From: Gymnopus androsaceus JB14
Taxonomy: Eukaryota; Basidiomycota; Agaricomycetes; Agaricales; Omphalotaceae
Direction: 5' to 3'
Assembly (NCBI GenBank): GCA_009733575.1
Contig: ML769401.1
Coordinates: 365,476-429,475 of the forward strand
DNA length: 64,000 nt
The position numbers and the translations under genes are program-made. Shown piece after piece: positions 1 to 12,709 of this stretch. Every line of letters begins with the position of its first letter. Positions within the stretch are counted from its first letter, which is position 1. The notes below the pieces were generated by a model that had not been told where the DNA came from, made no database searches, and worked only from the letters and a program-made list of their open reading frames with translations.

Positions 1-2950
1 CGAATAGGACGAGCTCTAATTCACATCCACTCGCTTGTTCGTTACGCTGATTCCCTGCCCCTGCGTAGGGAGAGAAAGGCAGCACACCTAAGTCAAGACC
101 TCGAGGTCTGACCAGAATCTGACCTCCTGTCTTTAAATTCTGAAGAACTGGTTGATAGATAAAGACGTCAAGTGGAAGAGGCTAGGGAGCTATGCAAGAG
201 GAGGTGAGATGAACGGAAGGGCTCAAGCAGGAGGGAAGTGGGAGGCGTAAGGTGGGAACGAAAGGTGAAGTGGAAATTTGGTACACTGGTAAGTGCAGCG
301 TCTTATATACAGTATTTGCTTTTTCATTTGGTTCAATCTTTCTCACTCCTCCCTTTTTTTCCACTACAGACGACGCTGACGACGCTTCAGGCTCCGACAA
401 CGCAGACGTAGACCCGGAGAGACATAGCGCTATAGACGGCCGCAAAGTAAACGCACTCAATGCCATGATGCGATTTAGACGACAAGGAAGACTGGCTCCT
501 ACTTCTCAGTCTCAACCTCGCGCTCAAACTCGGAACAGGAATCTCATATGGCTACGAATTTAAGACCAACGAGAATCCTGTACTCTCGCTTCATATGCCA
601 TCCTTCGTTACACTCTCTCTTCACGCCATCTATCAATCCAAACCCTACCTATCTGCTCAAGTCTCCTGACGGCGGACGCAGCCCAAACGAGATCTCGGCA
701 GACCTTGAACTCAGAGCTGAGAGCCAAGCCTCCGGAGGACTCCGTCTTTGAAAGCAGAAGATACGTCAAGCGTCAAGACATTAGACAAACCCGGAAAATA
801 CGGCCAAGACAAATGTGAATGCAAGCGGTTTAAGCAGGGAGGAACGAGTCACGACATGGGCGTGGATGCCTTTTATTCAACTGCTTGACTGGGTTTCTCA
901 CAAGCTTTTATTGTCCTCTAACTCCAGCCTTGTCCTGAACCGCATCCTCAGTTCAATCCAGGCCCCAGAAATACTGCTTGGATGAAGTGAGAGACAGAAC
1001 ATCCACGCCAACCCTCCATCACTGTCGCTGTCGCAGCCATAGAAGGATTCATTGGCTCTTTGAAACTCAATTTGCAATTTGTACGCAAATCCACCTCATT
1101 ATAATTTATGCAAGTCCCTTCCCTCCGCTGGCGTTGACGAATCGCAGGACGATTTTATGGAGGAGAGTAACGTGTTACGCTGGAATTCGAGAGAGGAGGA
1201 TGGCCTAGGAGAGTTGTAGAGTGTTTGTTTGTGGTCAAAAAGACAAACATGATCACGCGTCCAAACGGGCTGGCCATTGCGATTCGCCTCGAAAAATTTG
1301 TGGTCATCTGGTGAAATGGCATCGTCGATTGGGGGTACTACGGAGGAGTCATAGAGGAGACGGCAGCTTCGATCCCTGTCGTGGTACTGGATCGACGTCT
1401 TCCGACTCCGCGATTTGAAGTTATTCAGCTTTTTCGTTATATGCTTTCGATTTTGTTTCAATCCTCTCTTAAACTTCTCCAGTAATACTTAGCACTTGAA
1501 TAGTCATGTACATATATGTAAGTGCCGGGTATCGAAAGTTTGACCGTTTGATTGAGATACCCAGTCCGTTTGCACTGGAGCAGCAATCTACGTGTACAGG
1601 CAGTCCCTTCAACCTTCTTTTCTCCCCCTCGCATCCCTCCTCCCTCCTTTTCTTGCGTGTCGTTGAACCTCATAACTCCTACAGTGGTCATAATGAAGGA
1701 CAATGTATGTTCGATCCCTAAGGTGGAAATAACGCTAGCGAGAAGATACTGTATTTTTTTCTTTCATGCTTTTAATTTTGTTTTAATTGAAGCAATGGCA
1801 TTTCTCTAACATCCTTCCTGTACTACATGGCATACTTTGAATAGTCACTTACATCGAAGTTACCGAGTTGTGTTGGAGTGGGACGGAGAATCTGGGGATG
1901 CAAGATAAGGACATAAGAAAGAAAGTTCATGACTTGGAGATGACTACTAAGCACTCCAACGACTTGAAGAAGAGGACCCTGCGAGGCGGAGGAGAGAAGA
2001 AAATGTTGGGGATCAGGAGGGACATTGCTCTACCGACTATACAATTTGAATCATCTCTACGTATACGTCTCTTCGTAGCCCTACTGCCTTCAACGCTGCA
2101 GTCAATAGCTATACTGATTGTATGAGGCAAATCAAGTACAACTTGAGTATATGGTATCCTTCCTACATCCCTAAATCCACATCCACCACCCGGGACACCC
2201 TCGACCCTAGCCCGTTTACTAGCACTTTGGTTTAGACCTCAGGCTTGTAGCCTCAATCACCTTCTCCAAGATCGTACTACTGATACGTACTGAGTTCTCC
2301 GGTTCCTGGCTCTTACGCTCCATTGACTCCAAAAACATATCGCTGGCGTCCATGATTCTAATTTGAACGTGTCTCCTTGAAGGCCCAGGCGCAAACATGT
2401 CGTCCAGGATCTATTAGTACTAGTGTATGTGGCGATGAGCAGGGAACGAGGAGGAGAATCGTGTCCTTACTGCTGGTGGCACGATCCGAATCCCAGTGGT
2501 TTGCTTCTTTTAAACACTCGCTGATAATGATTCATAGGTCCCAACATTGGCATTGAATGACCCGTCGTATTATAGTCCTTCTCGCAATGGTCAAAGGACG
2601 TCCAGTTCATACAGGTTAAAGCGACATCTTTCGCGCTCTCTTCCAAAGTTTCCGCTGTCCGACTCGCTTCCGAGGCTCTCATCCTTGAGGAATACGACTT
2701 ATTGACCCAGTCATCATCGTCACTGTTTCTCAGCCAGAAATGAGAGTCGGATTTTGTCACTCGGTTTAGCAGATCAGATACGAACTACATCTCGAGGAAT
2801 GAAAGATCAGGCCTCTTTGGCATGAAGAGTATGTTTTACAATTATTGGTGCAGCGCTTCTGTATCTAGTATCTAGCTGCTCGCACTACCCGGCTCGGAGT
2901 CTGTAGTACTACCTGATTGAACGGGTTTTTTCAATACTGAAGGGGGTGGA
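1..2950. other. Gene-poor left edge; one possible spliced gene fragment (plus, about 200-770)
   Basis: A good intron (GTAAGT donor at 289, CTACAG acceptor ending at 369) joins an exon rich in Asp/Ser (370 onward) to a stretch reading LGTGISYGYEF near 520-560. The downstream frame then breaks, so this is either a multi-exon gene I cannot resolve or a remnant; I do not recognise it. A 97-codon open frame on the minus strand (2467-2760) has coding-like composition but no clear start or splice sites. I see nothing else that I can support. Confidence 0.25.
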
Positions 2951-2951
2951 A

Positions 2952-3538
2952 TCAGCCCGATCGAAAAATCGTCACATGAAAAAAACACTGACCCTGCTTC
3001 GTTGGGTGAATGATGGCCCCAGTTCCATCCTCAATCATATTCTTCGACAATTTCGCCTTACATTTACCATTACAATTTGGTGGCCCCGAAAAAGTAATGT
3101 CGGGCCAGGCGATCGATTCTTGGAAGAAAGGAAACGTGGGATCCTTGGCATCCTTCGAATAGGCGAACACCATCACTCCTTTGGTTGGTAGGCCCAAACC
3201 TGGCCTAGCTGCGCCTACTAGTTTCTCGAAGGCATAGGCAGCGGGTGTTTTCACTTTCTCCATCACTTGTTTTTTCTTCTTTATAACAGGCTTTTCTGAA
3301 AACTCCTGGACGTCGACTTCAATAGAGATACCGCGTGCAGCGAGAGTGGGATGACTTTCTCGAGTATCGAGCATGGCGAGAGACCTGGGTTCAGCGTCCC
3401 GTTGCAGCTGCGTAGACAGGAGAGGTCAATTTTATGGATTGAATAATACGATGTGTATCTTACCGGTTGAAATGGCGCCGCGCATGCGACAGAAACATAA
3501 CCGAGAATGAGACAAGCGGCAGAATGGCTGAATCGCAT
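2952..3538 (-). CDS. Small secreted protein, two exons, family not recognised
   Basis: Exon 1 is 3464-3538 and exon 2 is 2952-3407. The 56-nt intron (3408-3463, GTAAGA...CGCAG) falls between codons, and both exons are open in the joined frame, giving 176 residues. The N-terminus (Met-Arg-Phe, a hydrophobic stretch with Ala/Val/Leu/Ile, then Ala-Cys-Ala-Ala) is a typical secretion signal, so the product probably leaves the cell. The mature part has a Lys-rich segment (IKKKKQVMEK), then a C-terminal region with paired cysteines (PPNCNGKCKAKL) and one further Cys near the end. The start is the first ATG and directly opens the signal peptide. I see no catalytic motif. In this setting it could be an effector-like or cell-wall protein, but that is only inference. 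Confidence 0.7.
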
Positions 3539-6356
3539 AGTTATCTGATGGTGGGCCTACGTCGGTCAATGGAGCGTAAAAAAGTCGGTAGGCTTTCTTT
3601 GACCAGCAAAGAGTAGGAAATGGACTCGACCAGCAAGTTGATTTAATTTTTGGACTCGACGACGACGTGTCGTGCCTTTATAGGCGTTTCTTCAAAGGAT
3701 GACGTTTAGCCTGTAAGGAGTGAAACGTCCGTCTCTTCGGCAACATGTAGCAAGCAGAAAACTATAAGCAAATCGGAGAACGGGTGGGGATGAGCCTAAT
3801 ATATTAATAGATCGATCCAGAAAGATCCAAACGACTCCACTGCTAACTTCCACCCAGCCTGCCGCTCCAACAGATCCTATTTGTGAGCATATCGCACTCT
3901 CGTGGATTTGAATTTCGGACGTGTTTAGGCTGTTTGTTAGATGAACCTGATTCGAACCTGAAGATTGAATCTGGATTGTGACTCAAATTTACAAAGTCCA
4001 ACGTCGACAATGGCTGAGGGAGAAGGCTGAGGAATGTGAACTTCAGCTTCTTTGCTGGACAAGTAACAATGCATGAAGAACGGTGGTCAAACAACAGCCA
4101 GCTGAGCTTGTTTGGACAGATGATGACTGAGCTGAAGATCTAGCCTAGGCCCCGAGTGAGAGATGTACCGTCTGTGAACAAAGAATCGAGGCCGCGTGTA
4201 GGGTGGCCCGGAAGTGCAATTTTTTTTTTGAGAAATTTGAATGAAGGAAGAAAGGTTGGAAGATTTATTACACGGTCCACAAACAGCCTCGATTGCTCTT
4301 CCACATCACGGCCCACGGGTGGCTGGCACCGAGAATCATCAACTTTATTCGAAAAAGCTTCTATAAGCTATCAGCCATAGATTTTCGTCTAGTGGATGAG
4401 TACTCGGAAGATAGAATAGAACACTTGAAGAAACGAGTGAAGTGGGCGAAAGAGCGGTGTGATTAAGACAGAAGTAACCTGTAAATTATAGATTTTTATT
4501 CGTCTTTCCCCAATGTCCATCATCCATCCATCCGCAGTCCCTAGTCGATCCTTGCTCTAGCCCCAAAAATGAGACGCTCTGAATCCAATATGACCAAGAA
4601 CACCCGAGCGTCAGCACAACTACGTGCTGTACCAGTACATGGCACCGTTAATGCCAGCACCATCCACCATTATCTAGCACTGGTAGCGCAACTCGAGTCT
4701 TCCGTATATCCACCAGCCTCCGGCGGCCAGCAAACTTCTGCCTCATGTACGAGCCATCGCTTCAAGAAGGGTCTCGTCTGGTGAGTCCGATGGATTTTGA
4801 GATTAGCCTGCAGATAGGAGGGTAAGAACGGGAAAGGCAATGGAAATCGATATGAATGATTGAAAAAGAAGTAGTTGTGGGACGACGAAGATTGAAGGGA
4901 GGATGGATGGAGACGTTTACCGGTAATGAACAGCGTTGAACAACTACAGGATGTTGAGAACTGGCGGATGCAATGTTGACAATTCGGATAGTGGGGAGAG
5001 ATGAAGTGGGCTTGAACGTCGGAAATAAATGCTGATTTCGAAGGACGCAGAGCTCAGATACCAAGGCCATCGCAATACCGCTGATTCGTGGTTGAAGAGA
5101 AGCTTGCTGCTTGAGCGCTTTCCTTTTGAATCTCATTGGATCAATCATCATCCAATAGCATCCAAAGCTTTCTTCGTAATCTCGACGGTCTTCAACTCCT
5201 TCAGACAGTCCTAGAGCCAGGATCATGACGCCGCTAATGCACTTTAGCTTCGCTCTCCTTGCCGCTACCGATGGACGTGGTGTTGACGTTGTTCAGTCTA
5301 TAGTAAACTTTTGAAACGACCGGAGGGACTAATCTGGAATTGCACTGAAAGGAATTTAGGAATAATGCAATTAGACGGTGATTATAACGATAATTATCAT
5401 GCCTCAGGTCTTTTTACAACTTCTAACTGACGTTCTTGAGCGTGCTTGACGATCTTATCTCAGTTACAAGTTGAACGTTCGACCAACAACATTCAAATGT
5501 TACAGCCAGCCGTGAATCTTGAATCTTGCTCTCAGTGTCTGATGGATCGCTCACATTCATTTGGCTACTACCGATGCCAGTTCTTCCAAATTATCTGGAC
5601 TCCATTGTGCTTCTCTGCTTCTCTAAACTTACGCGAGCACTTTCAGCTTCCCAATTCTCGTTCTCGTGGAATTGACTCCGAGGATAACAAAGTCGACAAG
5701 ACTTTTCTGCCGCTTCGTGCATTGGATTTGTGAAGTGTATAAAGGTTCATATTCCACAGGGTACTTTATTATAATCGCTGTCTATTTTTTTTTTCGCTTT
5801 CCTACCCTTTGAAGATGCACTGCAACATCCCTTTATCTACAACGCAGCTTTCCTTTTGGTTTCGGTTTCGTGTCCATTTCTTCCTCCCATTTGTTCGTTC
5901 ACTAATCCTAAACTTCAGGTTTACGAGTCAGACCACATCAAATCGATGCCTAAAGTTCGTCCAAACCATCCTATTCAGTTTATCAACTGTGCAAAAAAAG
6001 GTCATTTGTATAAATAAGATCTATTTGTGATATCGTAAAATCGTCTCCCGAGGTAGCTAATACAATAAGAGGAGTATTCGTTACACTACTGCGCAGCAGT
6101 TTCGAATGAAAGTAATAATTTACTAAATAAATATTTATTCCGATTCCAAAATGCCTTGAGATTTGAACTGCATGGATATTCGCAGTTTTAACATTGTCTA
6201 CGAGGATCCCAGGACATTAGCGAGTCGCTTTCTGCATTATGCAGGTTGCTAACCCCGCTAGCACGAGAAGCCGAATGTGCAAAGGTGTGAGATGATGTAG
6301 AGAACGGCGAGGGTATAGACATGTGGTTATGGGATGGAACCCTGTCATGGAGCGAA
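3539..6356. other. Intergenic, no supported gene
   Basis: Open frames here (for example 4762-5226 minus and 4569-4784 plus) have no convincing start, splice pattern or family motif. A GTGAGT donor-like site at 4781 could end an exon of an unresolved gene. The rest shows no repeat or RNA gene that I can recognise. Confidence 0.4.
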
Positions 6357-7402
6357 TTAACAGACCAGAGTGTATCCCTAATATTCAATGTATAAGTAGG
6401 GCAAGCTTAAAGTCAGCTTCTGAACTCACGTTAGTCAGGTTATCCAGCTCCATAAGAGTTTGATTAAGGAGACAGTACCTCCCGACTCCTTGATGGAGAG
6501 GATATTGTCCCAAGACCCCAATCGCTTTACGAAGCCGCAAGGACAGCTCGAGCATTGCCTGGTAATTGGAGGCATCCTGTACGCAGGTGCACGGTTGTAT
6601 TGTATTGTGGCAGGGAGTGTTCATTGCTGTTCCGCTACTGAACTGCTGGCGCATCTCCATATTATCATCGTATCCGATGGAACGTGGACTCTGTGCAAGG
6701 ATGCTAATGAGATCGACAGAAGCATCGTTAATCCCAACGTGCGACGATGGTCCCATAGGGAAAGTCGATAGATCCAAGGAAGGCGTCGGAGAGCTTGGAA
6801 AGGAGGAAAGAGGAGTATTCAATATATTTGCATCGTCACTATACTGTCCAAAATTTGAAAACTCGGATGGCCAATGCGAATGACGTCTGTTCAACTAAAG
6901 GATACGTCAGTTATATATAATAAAGCCCTGCGGTGCATACCTCTCCTTCTAGCTCTGCTACTCTTTTGCGCAGGCTTGAGCATTGGTCGAGATCTTGGCT
7001 ACTGAGACGTTGACAATATTCATCAACTTCATACACACATTGACCAGTCTAACGCGGAGTATATCAGCTTCAGTGCCAAACTAAGGAGATCTGAAAGAAA
7101 TTAACCATTCCTAGTTCGATGCAACGTGTGCAAGCAGGTCGTTTCCTATCACACTATCCAAAAATGGCGTTAGATCTTCAGGTGATGATACTGCGCCGCT
7201 CTTGAAAGACCTACCATTCGCTTTGATGTGTGGCAGCTAAGACAAGATAGAATCGCTCTATTTCTTCGCCTAGAACAAGCAATGAGCACAACGTCGCAGC
7301 ACTGTGAATATGATGCTACTTTTTGCAATCATTGCCTCCGGTTAGAGGTTCAAGTTCGGAGGGAGACTGAGATTTCCTTCGGCTGGTAGTAGTTGCAGGC
7401 AT
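6357..7402 (-). CDS. Zn2Cys6 (fungal binuclear zinc cluster) transcription factor, six exons
   Basis: Exons: 7320-7402, 7215-7269, 7106-7153, 6941-7048, 6430-6894 and 6357-6377. All five introns are GT-AG, 46-61 nt, and every phase is consistent, giving 259 residues. The zinc cluster is spread over exons 2-4: CLSCHTSKRM, then CDRKRPACTRC, then TGQC. This gives the Cys-x2-Cys-x6-Cys-x6-Cys-x2-Cys-x8-Cys pattern at about residues 36-66. A basic RRNRAIL precedes it and a short Leu-rich coiled coil follows (LRKRVAELEGEL). The remainder is Ser/Pro-rich with no fungal-TF middle homology domain, so the protein is shorter than most of its class. It should act in the nucleus on CGG-type sites; its targets are unknown. 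The reading frame is open upstream of the chosen ATG, but no second signal supports a longer start. The last exon is tiny (6 codons); an alternative frame open to 6188 cannot be joined in phase. Confidence 0.82.
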
Positions 7403-9834
7403 GATGTCGACGTAGGTTAAAGGCTTGAAGCTCGGGTATTTGTATCGATTGGATGTCCGGTCAGATCGCAAAGCAGATGGCAAAGCATCGCTTTTGAGCT
7501 CGAATTGAAGGGAAAGATATGTTCCCCATTTGGCACGCAATACTCCGAGGATAAGAAGCATGAAGACTGACGCTTTCGCCAACAATACTCTTCAATTGTT
7601 GAGCATCCAGTGCAGAGTCAATTAAATAGCAGAAGCGTGGAATTGATAATGGAAAATCATCTAAAAAGTAGGGCCGTGAACAAGATGGAATAGAATATTT
7701 ACTACACGCACTTGTGTTCGTTCCTGCCAGAACGTGAGTTTGCAAGGATGGACAAAAAGTGTTCATGCATACTACTTTGCTCTCGAAGAAATAGCGGGTA
7801 GTTTGTGATCTACAGGCATAAGGGTTCCACGTCCTGAGATTTTCTGTAGTTCATCAAAGAAGTCGATCTATCTATCTTATAACGCTCCCAGCTAATGTGT
7901 TTCACCCCTCGAGAAGTGCCCAGACCAGAATAATGACACGCGAACGCTAATTCAGTCAAGAACACATGTTATTAAGTTCTTGAGAGGAAGGCAAGAGGAT
8001 GATTTGAGGATGATTATCAGATTACAAGATGTCGAGAAGATGATTCTCACCAACGAACCAGTCTCTCTGAGACCTCATAGGACTATCAACCGCGGGATGC
8101 ACAAGGCGTATGGCTAGAAGGTCATGTGGCAAGAGGATCCATCCCAGCTATCAAAAATATGTCTTACAACATTCCGAATATCCCGCCGGATTCAATCAAG
8201 ATCATTCGCAGTTATATAGGAGATGGAAGGACAACGTACCGTGAGCAATGTAGTACATTCTGTGTGCGAAAAACAGGGAAGGCTGTGGAGAGAGCAGGAT
8301 GGTGAACACGATGAACTTGTAGCTTGTCATCTTACCGGAGTTGGAGAAGAATCCCCGTCTACACTGCTTCGGTGATCACCGCCAGTAGCGCGTTCGAGGT
8401 CCCGCTATTCCATTGAAACGAATCCTCATTCGAGTTGAGCGTGTTTACGGATGTATTGAGGTGACAGCAGCCTTTTGAATCCAGTCTTGAAGTAGCACTG
8501 GCAGAGCGAAAGCTTCAGACGAAGGAGAACCAGAAGGAGATTTCCATTTCACACTATTGCGTGCTGATGAGATAGCTAAGTCCTTGAGATTTCGCAAGTA
8601 GGTATAGATTAGAGTCAAAAAGGTGGAAGAAATGTCGAAACAAAGAAAAAGCCAAAGCCGATGAAGGAAAGGACAAGCGCTAATCAGATTGCTCGGGTCC
8701 GCTCAAGGTCCGCTCTTGCCGATCTTGCCTTGACCTCGAACCAACATGTAGTCAGGTCATCTTCGAAGACGAATTGCAGGGTCCGAAAGAGACTGTCCAC
8801 CTAATGCGCCGCTCCTGCAAACTCTCCACCACCTCACGCATAGACTAAGACTGCATGTCCTAGGAGCATGGTTGTCAGGTTCCTTTGCTTTCACAGTGCA
8901 GCTGCGTCTCAAATCCAACACATTCGAAATCCCAAATCGGCTCCAAACTGCCCAAACCAAGACACTCACACTCCTGCCAACTTGAGCTCCTGGCAACAAG
9001 GGGGATTCGGCATTGAAATGGCAGACATATGACCTATCTTGCCTAGTTAGGAAAGACCCTGCGTGAGACTTTGATTGACACTCTGAGCGCTACTAACATT
9101 CCGCTACGCCCTGCAGATTTCCACCACGAATAGAGAACGAATCAACTTTCTTTTGTTCTTCTAACCTTGGGCTATACCAAGGTTTGAGCTAGCACCAAAT
9201 TCAAGCCTTTTCTGATGCTCTCCTGCGTTCTTGAGCATTTACAGCGCTTATTTCGCCTGACAGGTCATGTTGTGAGCTTATACGTTTGCCGTTTCAATGC
9301 CGAAATCCCCCTTGCCTGGCAAGGCCCATCACTGTGGAAACGATTAATGGGATATTGGGATATGTCAATTAATTTGGTCATTGATTTTGTGCAGAAAAAC
9401 TACCACTATACGGCTTGCTTTTGGGAAGGCTACTCAAGCTCATGTTTGGGCGGAACTGAATCTGTCTGATACTTGCACTTCTACTAAGGCCGTGTGTAAC
9501 TTCACAAAGATTGTTGTAGCGTATTGGAATACTTACTACGATTCCTGTACAAATGAGGCTTGTGCCATTGGGGCGGCATGGATTGTTCGGATAGTGGATC
9601 CATACTCATTCTTTTCCAGCATCACCAGGACTACAACCACCACTGGGTAAATTGACTGGAAGATCAGGAATTGGACTTAGAGGAGGCTGCTAAAGAGAGA
9701 GGGAGGTACACATACAGTGACATAGGGTAAGCTTCTCATAATAGCTGCTGTAGCTATGGGCGATGTTACATTTCCTAATGTTGCGAGTATTGCAAGAACC
9801 TAGCTTGGTGACCTGCCTTCTATGAGGTTGGTGA
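7403..9834. other. Intergenic, no supported gene
   Basis: About 2.4 kb with only short, unconvincing open frames on both strands. The region just upstream of 7402 should hold the promoter of the zinc-cluster gene. I see no clear TATA box or repeat. Confidence 0.4.
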
Positions 9835-10135
9835 AAGTGTTGAACCTCGATAGAAGGCTTGGTAAAACGGAAGCAAAAGTTGGCGGAGAGTTTAAGCGCC
9901 CTGAATGTAGAAATCTAAAACCTTCCTAATCGGGCCTATCGGTGGGCGGAATGTAGAAACTCCGATGTGGCGATGCTCCTTATCTCTGCACCACAGTACC
10001 AATTAGGCAAGTTTTAAAAATATATATAAGGCTAATCAAATGACTGATTAGCTATAATAAGTCATCGGAAAGTCTCTGCCAGCTTTTGCTTCCATTTTCC
10101 AGGCCCCTCTACGAAGGTTTCTAGTTTTCAACCGT
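9835..10135. repeat. Degenerate inverted repeat, MITE-like
   Basis: The left arm (about 9835-9895) contains GGCTTGG then GGAAGCAAAAGTTGGC. The right arm (about 10068-10130) reads as its imperfect reverse complement (GGCCTGG then GGAAGCAAAAGCTGGC). The arms are separated by about 170 bp with no coding sequence. No clean target duplication is visible, so the boundaries are approximate. Confidence 0.4.
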
Positions 10136-10717
10136 CAACCTCTAGAGGGGACTGCTTTAGGCCTAGCAAGAACCTAGTGAAAATACAATCAGCAAGATGA
10201 AACCAGTGTTGCGTTTGAGCCTTGGGGTTCTGCATTTTCATTGAAAGATGCCACTCACCCAAAATATACAGTACAGGGTGCTGCTTTCCAAGAAAATAAG
10301 AAGAATCTTGTTCATGTTTGAGCCAGATAGCTCGTTCATACTTCCGCAATATTCCCTTTCAAAGAACATAAAGCTTAGACCGGGTATGTGTGCTTGAATT
10401 TAATTCGACAGAGCTCACCATATCCGGACCCCCATGAAGATCGTGGCGCAAAGGTTTGTGATTAAGAGGGGAAGCATGAAACTTAAGGTGCTAGGTCTGG
10501 ATCCTGGAATGATGTCTTGTACGGTAAGAGCTCCTTGAATGAAGGTTGCAGCTTGAAGATACAGAAGAGAAAGTAAGTCACAAACTATCCATGATCTTCC
10601 AACAACATACTAATAGTTCCCAAGAGACAGCTCACAAGCATTACTTTCATGAATACATTGCGGCTCCATAGTAGCCATGCTCTCCATACAGCAATTGAGT
10701 CACTAATGAAGTACTAT
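10136..10717. other. Intergenic, no supported gene
   Basis: Between the degenerate inverted repeat and the chromovirus. No gene, RNA or repeat is recognised. Confidence 0.4.
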
Positions 10718-10722
10718 GAGCC

Positions 10723-11165
10723 TGTTATGAATGTTCTTATCTTATCAGACACATGGTATTATTCCTTATCATTTTCCTTTATTTACTCTTGTATATCTAC
10801 ATAAGCACGCAGCTGTACTAATTAAGTTCTGTTGATCAGAGTATGATTGTTTTCCAATCATAACACATGCTAGCATGTCCATACTTGTATGATCGACCTA
10901 TCATTACTTCATTGTCGTTTACTTGTTGTCTTTTATCGTTTCATGCATTGTTACCGCACGGTCAGGGTATAGGGTATAGGGCTTAGGGTTTGTACTTTAG
11001 TATATAAGTAATTGTAACCATAGCTTAGTCCTTAGCTTCAATCTCGTCAATATCTCCTAGTCCTCAATACATTCTTCTTCTCTTTTCCTCATTGTTCTTC
11101 GTCTCTGCCTAAGTCTGAAGTCATGACGCCTGGTACCTCGTGTTGTGAGGAACTAGTCGCTGACA
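10723..11165 (+). repeat. 5' LTR of chromovirus
   Basis: 443 bp. A TATATAAG box lies at 11001-11008, about 33 nt before AGCTTCAATCT (11034-11044), the predicted RNA start. Upstream is a TAGGG-rich stretch. Compared with the 3' LTR I count ten base substitutions, all transitions at CpG positions, plus several small indels. Confidence 0.9.
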
Positions 11166-11167
11166 GA

Positions 11168-11178
11168 AGATTGAAGCT
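11168..11178 (+). promoter_or_regulatory. Self-priming-type primer binding site
   Basis: AGATTGAAGCT starts 2 nt after the 5' LTR. It is the exact reverse complement of the 11 nt AGCTTCAATCT inside the LTR that lie about 33 nt below the TATA box. Tf1/sushi-type elements prime reverse transcription with the first 11 nt of their own mRNA, and the match here has the same length and placement. That this element used the mechanism is inference. Confidence 0.7.
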
Positions 11179-11767
11179 CCTCTCTTCCACTCGTCACGGA
11201 TCGTTGCTCTTCATTGATAACTGATCGACAGTATTCTTTGACATTGTTGTGATTTCTTGCTACTCAAGATTTCACATTTTGTATTCCATGCTACGCAATC
11301 ATAATCCTCTCATCCCACACACTACGCTCACCATTCTACCAACCTTTTACCTTACAGATCTTTGCACCCAATTAGACTTATAGACACCTATAGTACAACA
11401 CGAGTAACGTTGAGTCTGACTCGTAGTACTGGTAGTCGAAAGCTTTTGACTGATAACCAATCTTCGGAGAGGGGTCATAGCGCACGGAATGTTGCTCCAT
11501 TCCTAGTAGGAGAGCCGTGTTAAGTCAGCAAGACAAGTGCAAGGACTGTTCATGAACACTCTTCACACGACCTTTACACATTTGTGTTATATTCATTTTA
11601 TCATATTCCCATTCCTTCACCTTTCTATTTTCTTTTATTTTCCTTTTTTCATCATTCTACATTCCAAGAGTTGTTGATCACATTCACCTCTCACCATTCT
11701 GGATCGTACAACCTATCGAGCTCGTAACTCCAGACCTCCTACCCCATCTGACCAAACCACAACTCCT

Positions 11768-12709
11768 ATGCTCACATCCACTATGTCTGAACCACAATCC
11801 AACACTCCTGTTCCTACTGTACCAACCAACTCAAATGAGGTTCCCATCCCGGAACAACTCGCCGCATTCCTTATACGAGAAGGATGGACCGTGACACGTC
11901 CAGGAACAGAAACTACGACTTCCACTAATGGAAAGTCTCTCTTGAAGGAACCTCCAATGTTTAAAGGAGATAAAGAGAGCTTCCGAGAATGGAAACGAAA
12001 ACTAATCACCTGGGTTAATGACCCAAAAAACAAGATTCAATCAGACAATGAACGAATCAACATCACAATCTCCTATATGGAAGGAGAGAAAGTACGAGAC
12101 TGGGTTGAGAACCAGTATCATGTCTTCTATTCAGAAGACGAAGGAACATGGAATACAACTTGGACATATTTCATGAAGAAACTTGACAACCAATATCTGG
12201 ATACGGCAAGGCATGCCGATGCCAGAGAAAGATTTGAAAGAATTTGTCAAGGAAAAGACAAAACAGCAGCAGCATTCTTTGAACGCTTCGATGTGCTAGT
12301 TAGCACTGCAGAATACGGAGAGGACGATGTGCACGTCCTGCAAAAAATAATGCGTGCAGTCAATAAATCCATTATTGACAGTATCTATAGTGTCGGAATC
12401 CTACCCGATACTTTTAGCGAATGGAAGAAGAGGTGTGTCGACCTCGATGACCTTTGGAGAAGGAGGAACAATGAGACAAAGCAATGGGGCTTTGGAAATC
12501 AGTGGTATTCCACTCAGAAAAACACTCCCCAGGTGCAGGCACCTAAGACAACTCCACAGACATCGCAACCTCATCGACAGGATGGCACCAGTGTTACCTA
12601 TGGAGGAAGTAGTCAACCAATGGAGTTAGATTCGAGGCAGGGCATGAGGCCCATTCAAGTGTTTCGGATGTGGACAACCCGGACACATGAAAAGGGATTG
12701 CCCGAATAA
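11768..12709 (+). pseudogene. Chromovirus gag, frameshifted before the zinc knuckle
   Basis: 313 open codons encode a capsid-like region (FREWKRKLITW and TWTYFMKKLDNQYLD are typical of the gypsy gag core). The last part of the frame is wrong. At 12660-12701 another frame encodes the CCHC knuckle CFGCGQPGHMKRDC, so about one base was lost or gained near 12650-12660. In this lineage gag and pol usually form one long polyprotein, and here the correct frame simply continues into the protease. Confidence 0.85.

Noticed and set aside
10965..10992. Telomere-like repeats (TAGGG words)
   Set aside because: They are short, irregular and present at the same place in both LTRs, so they are part of the LTR.
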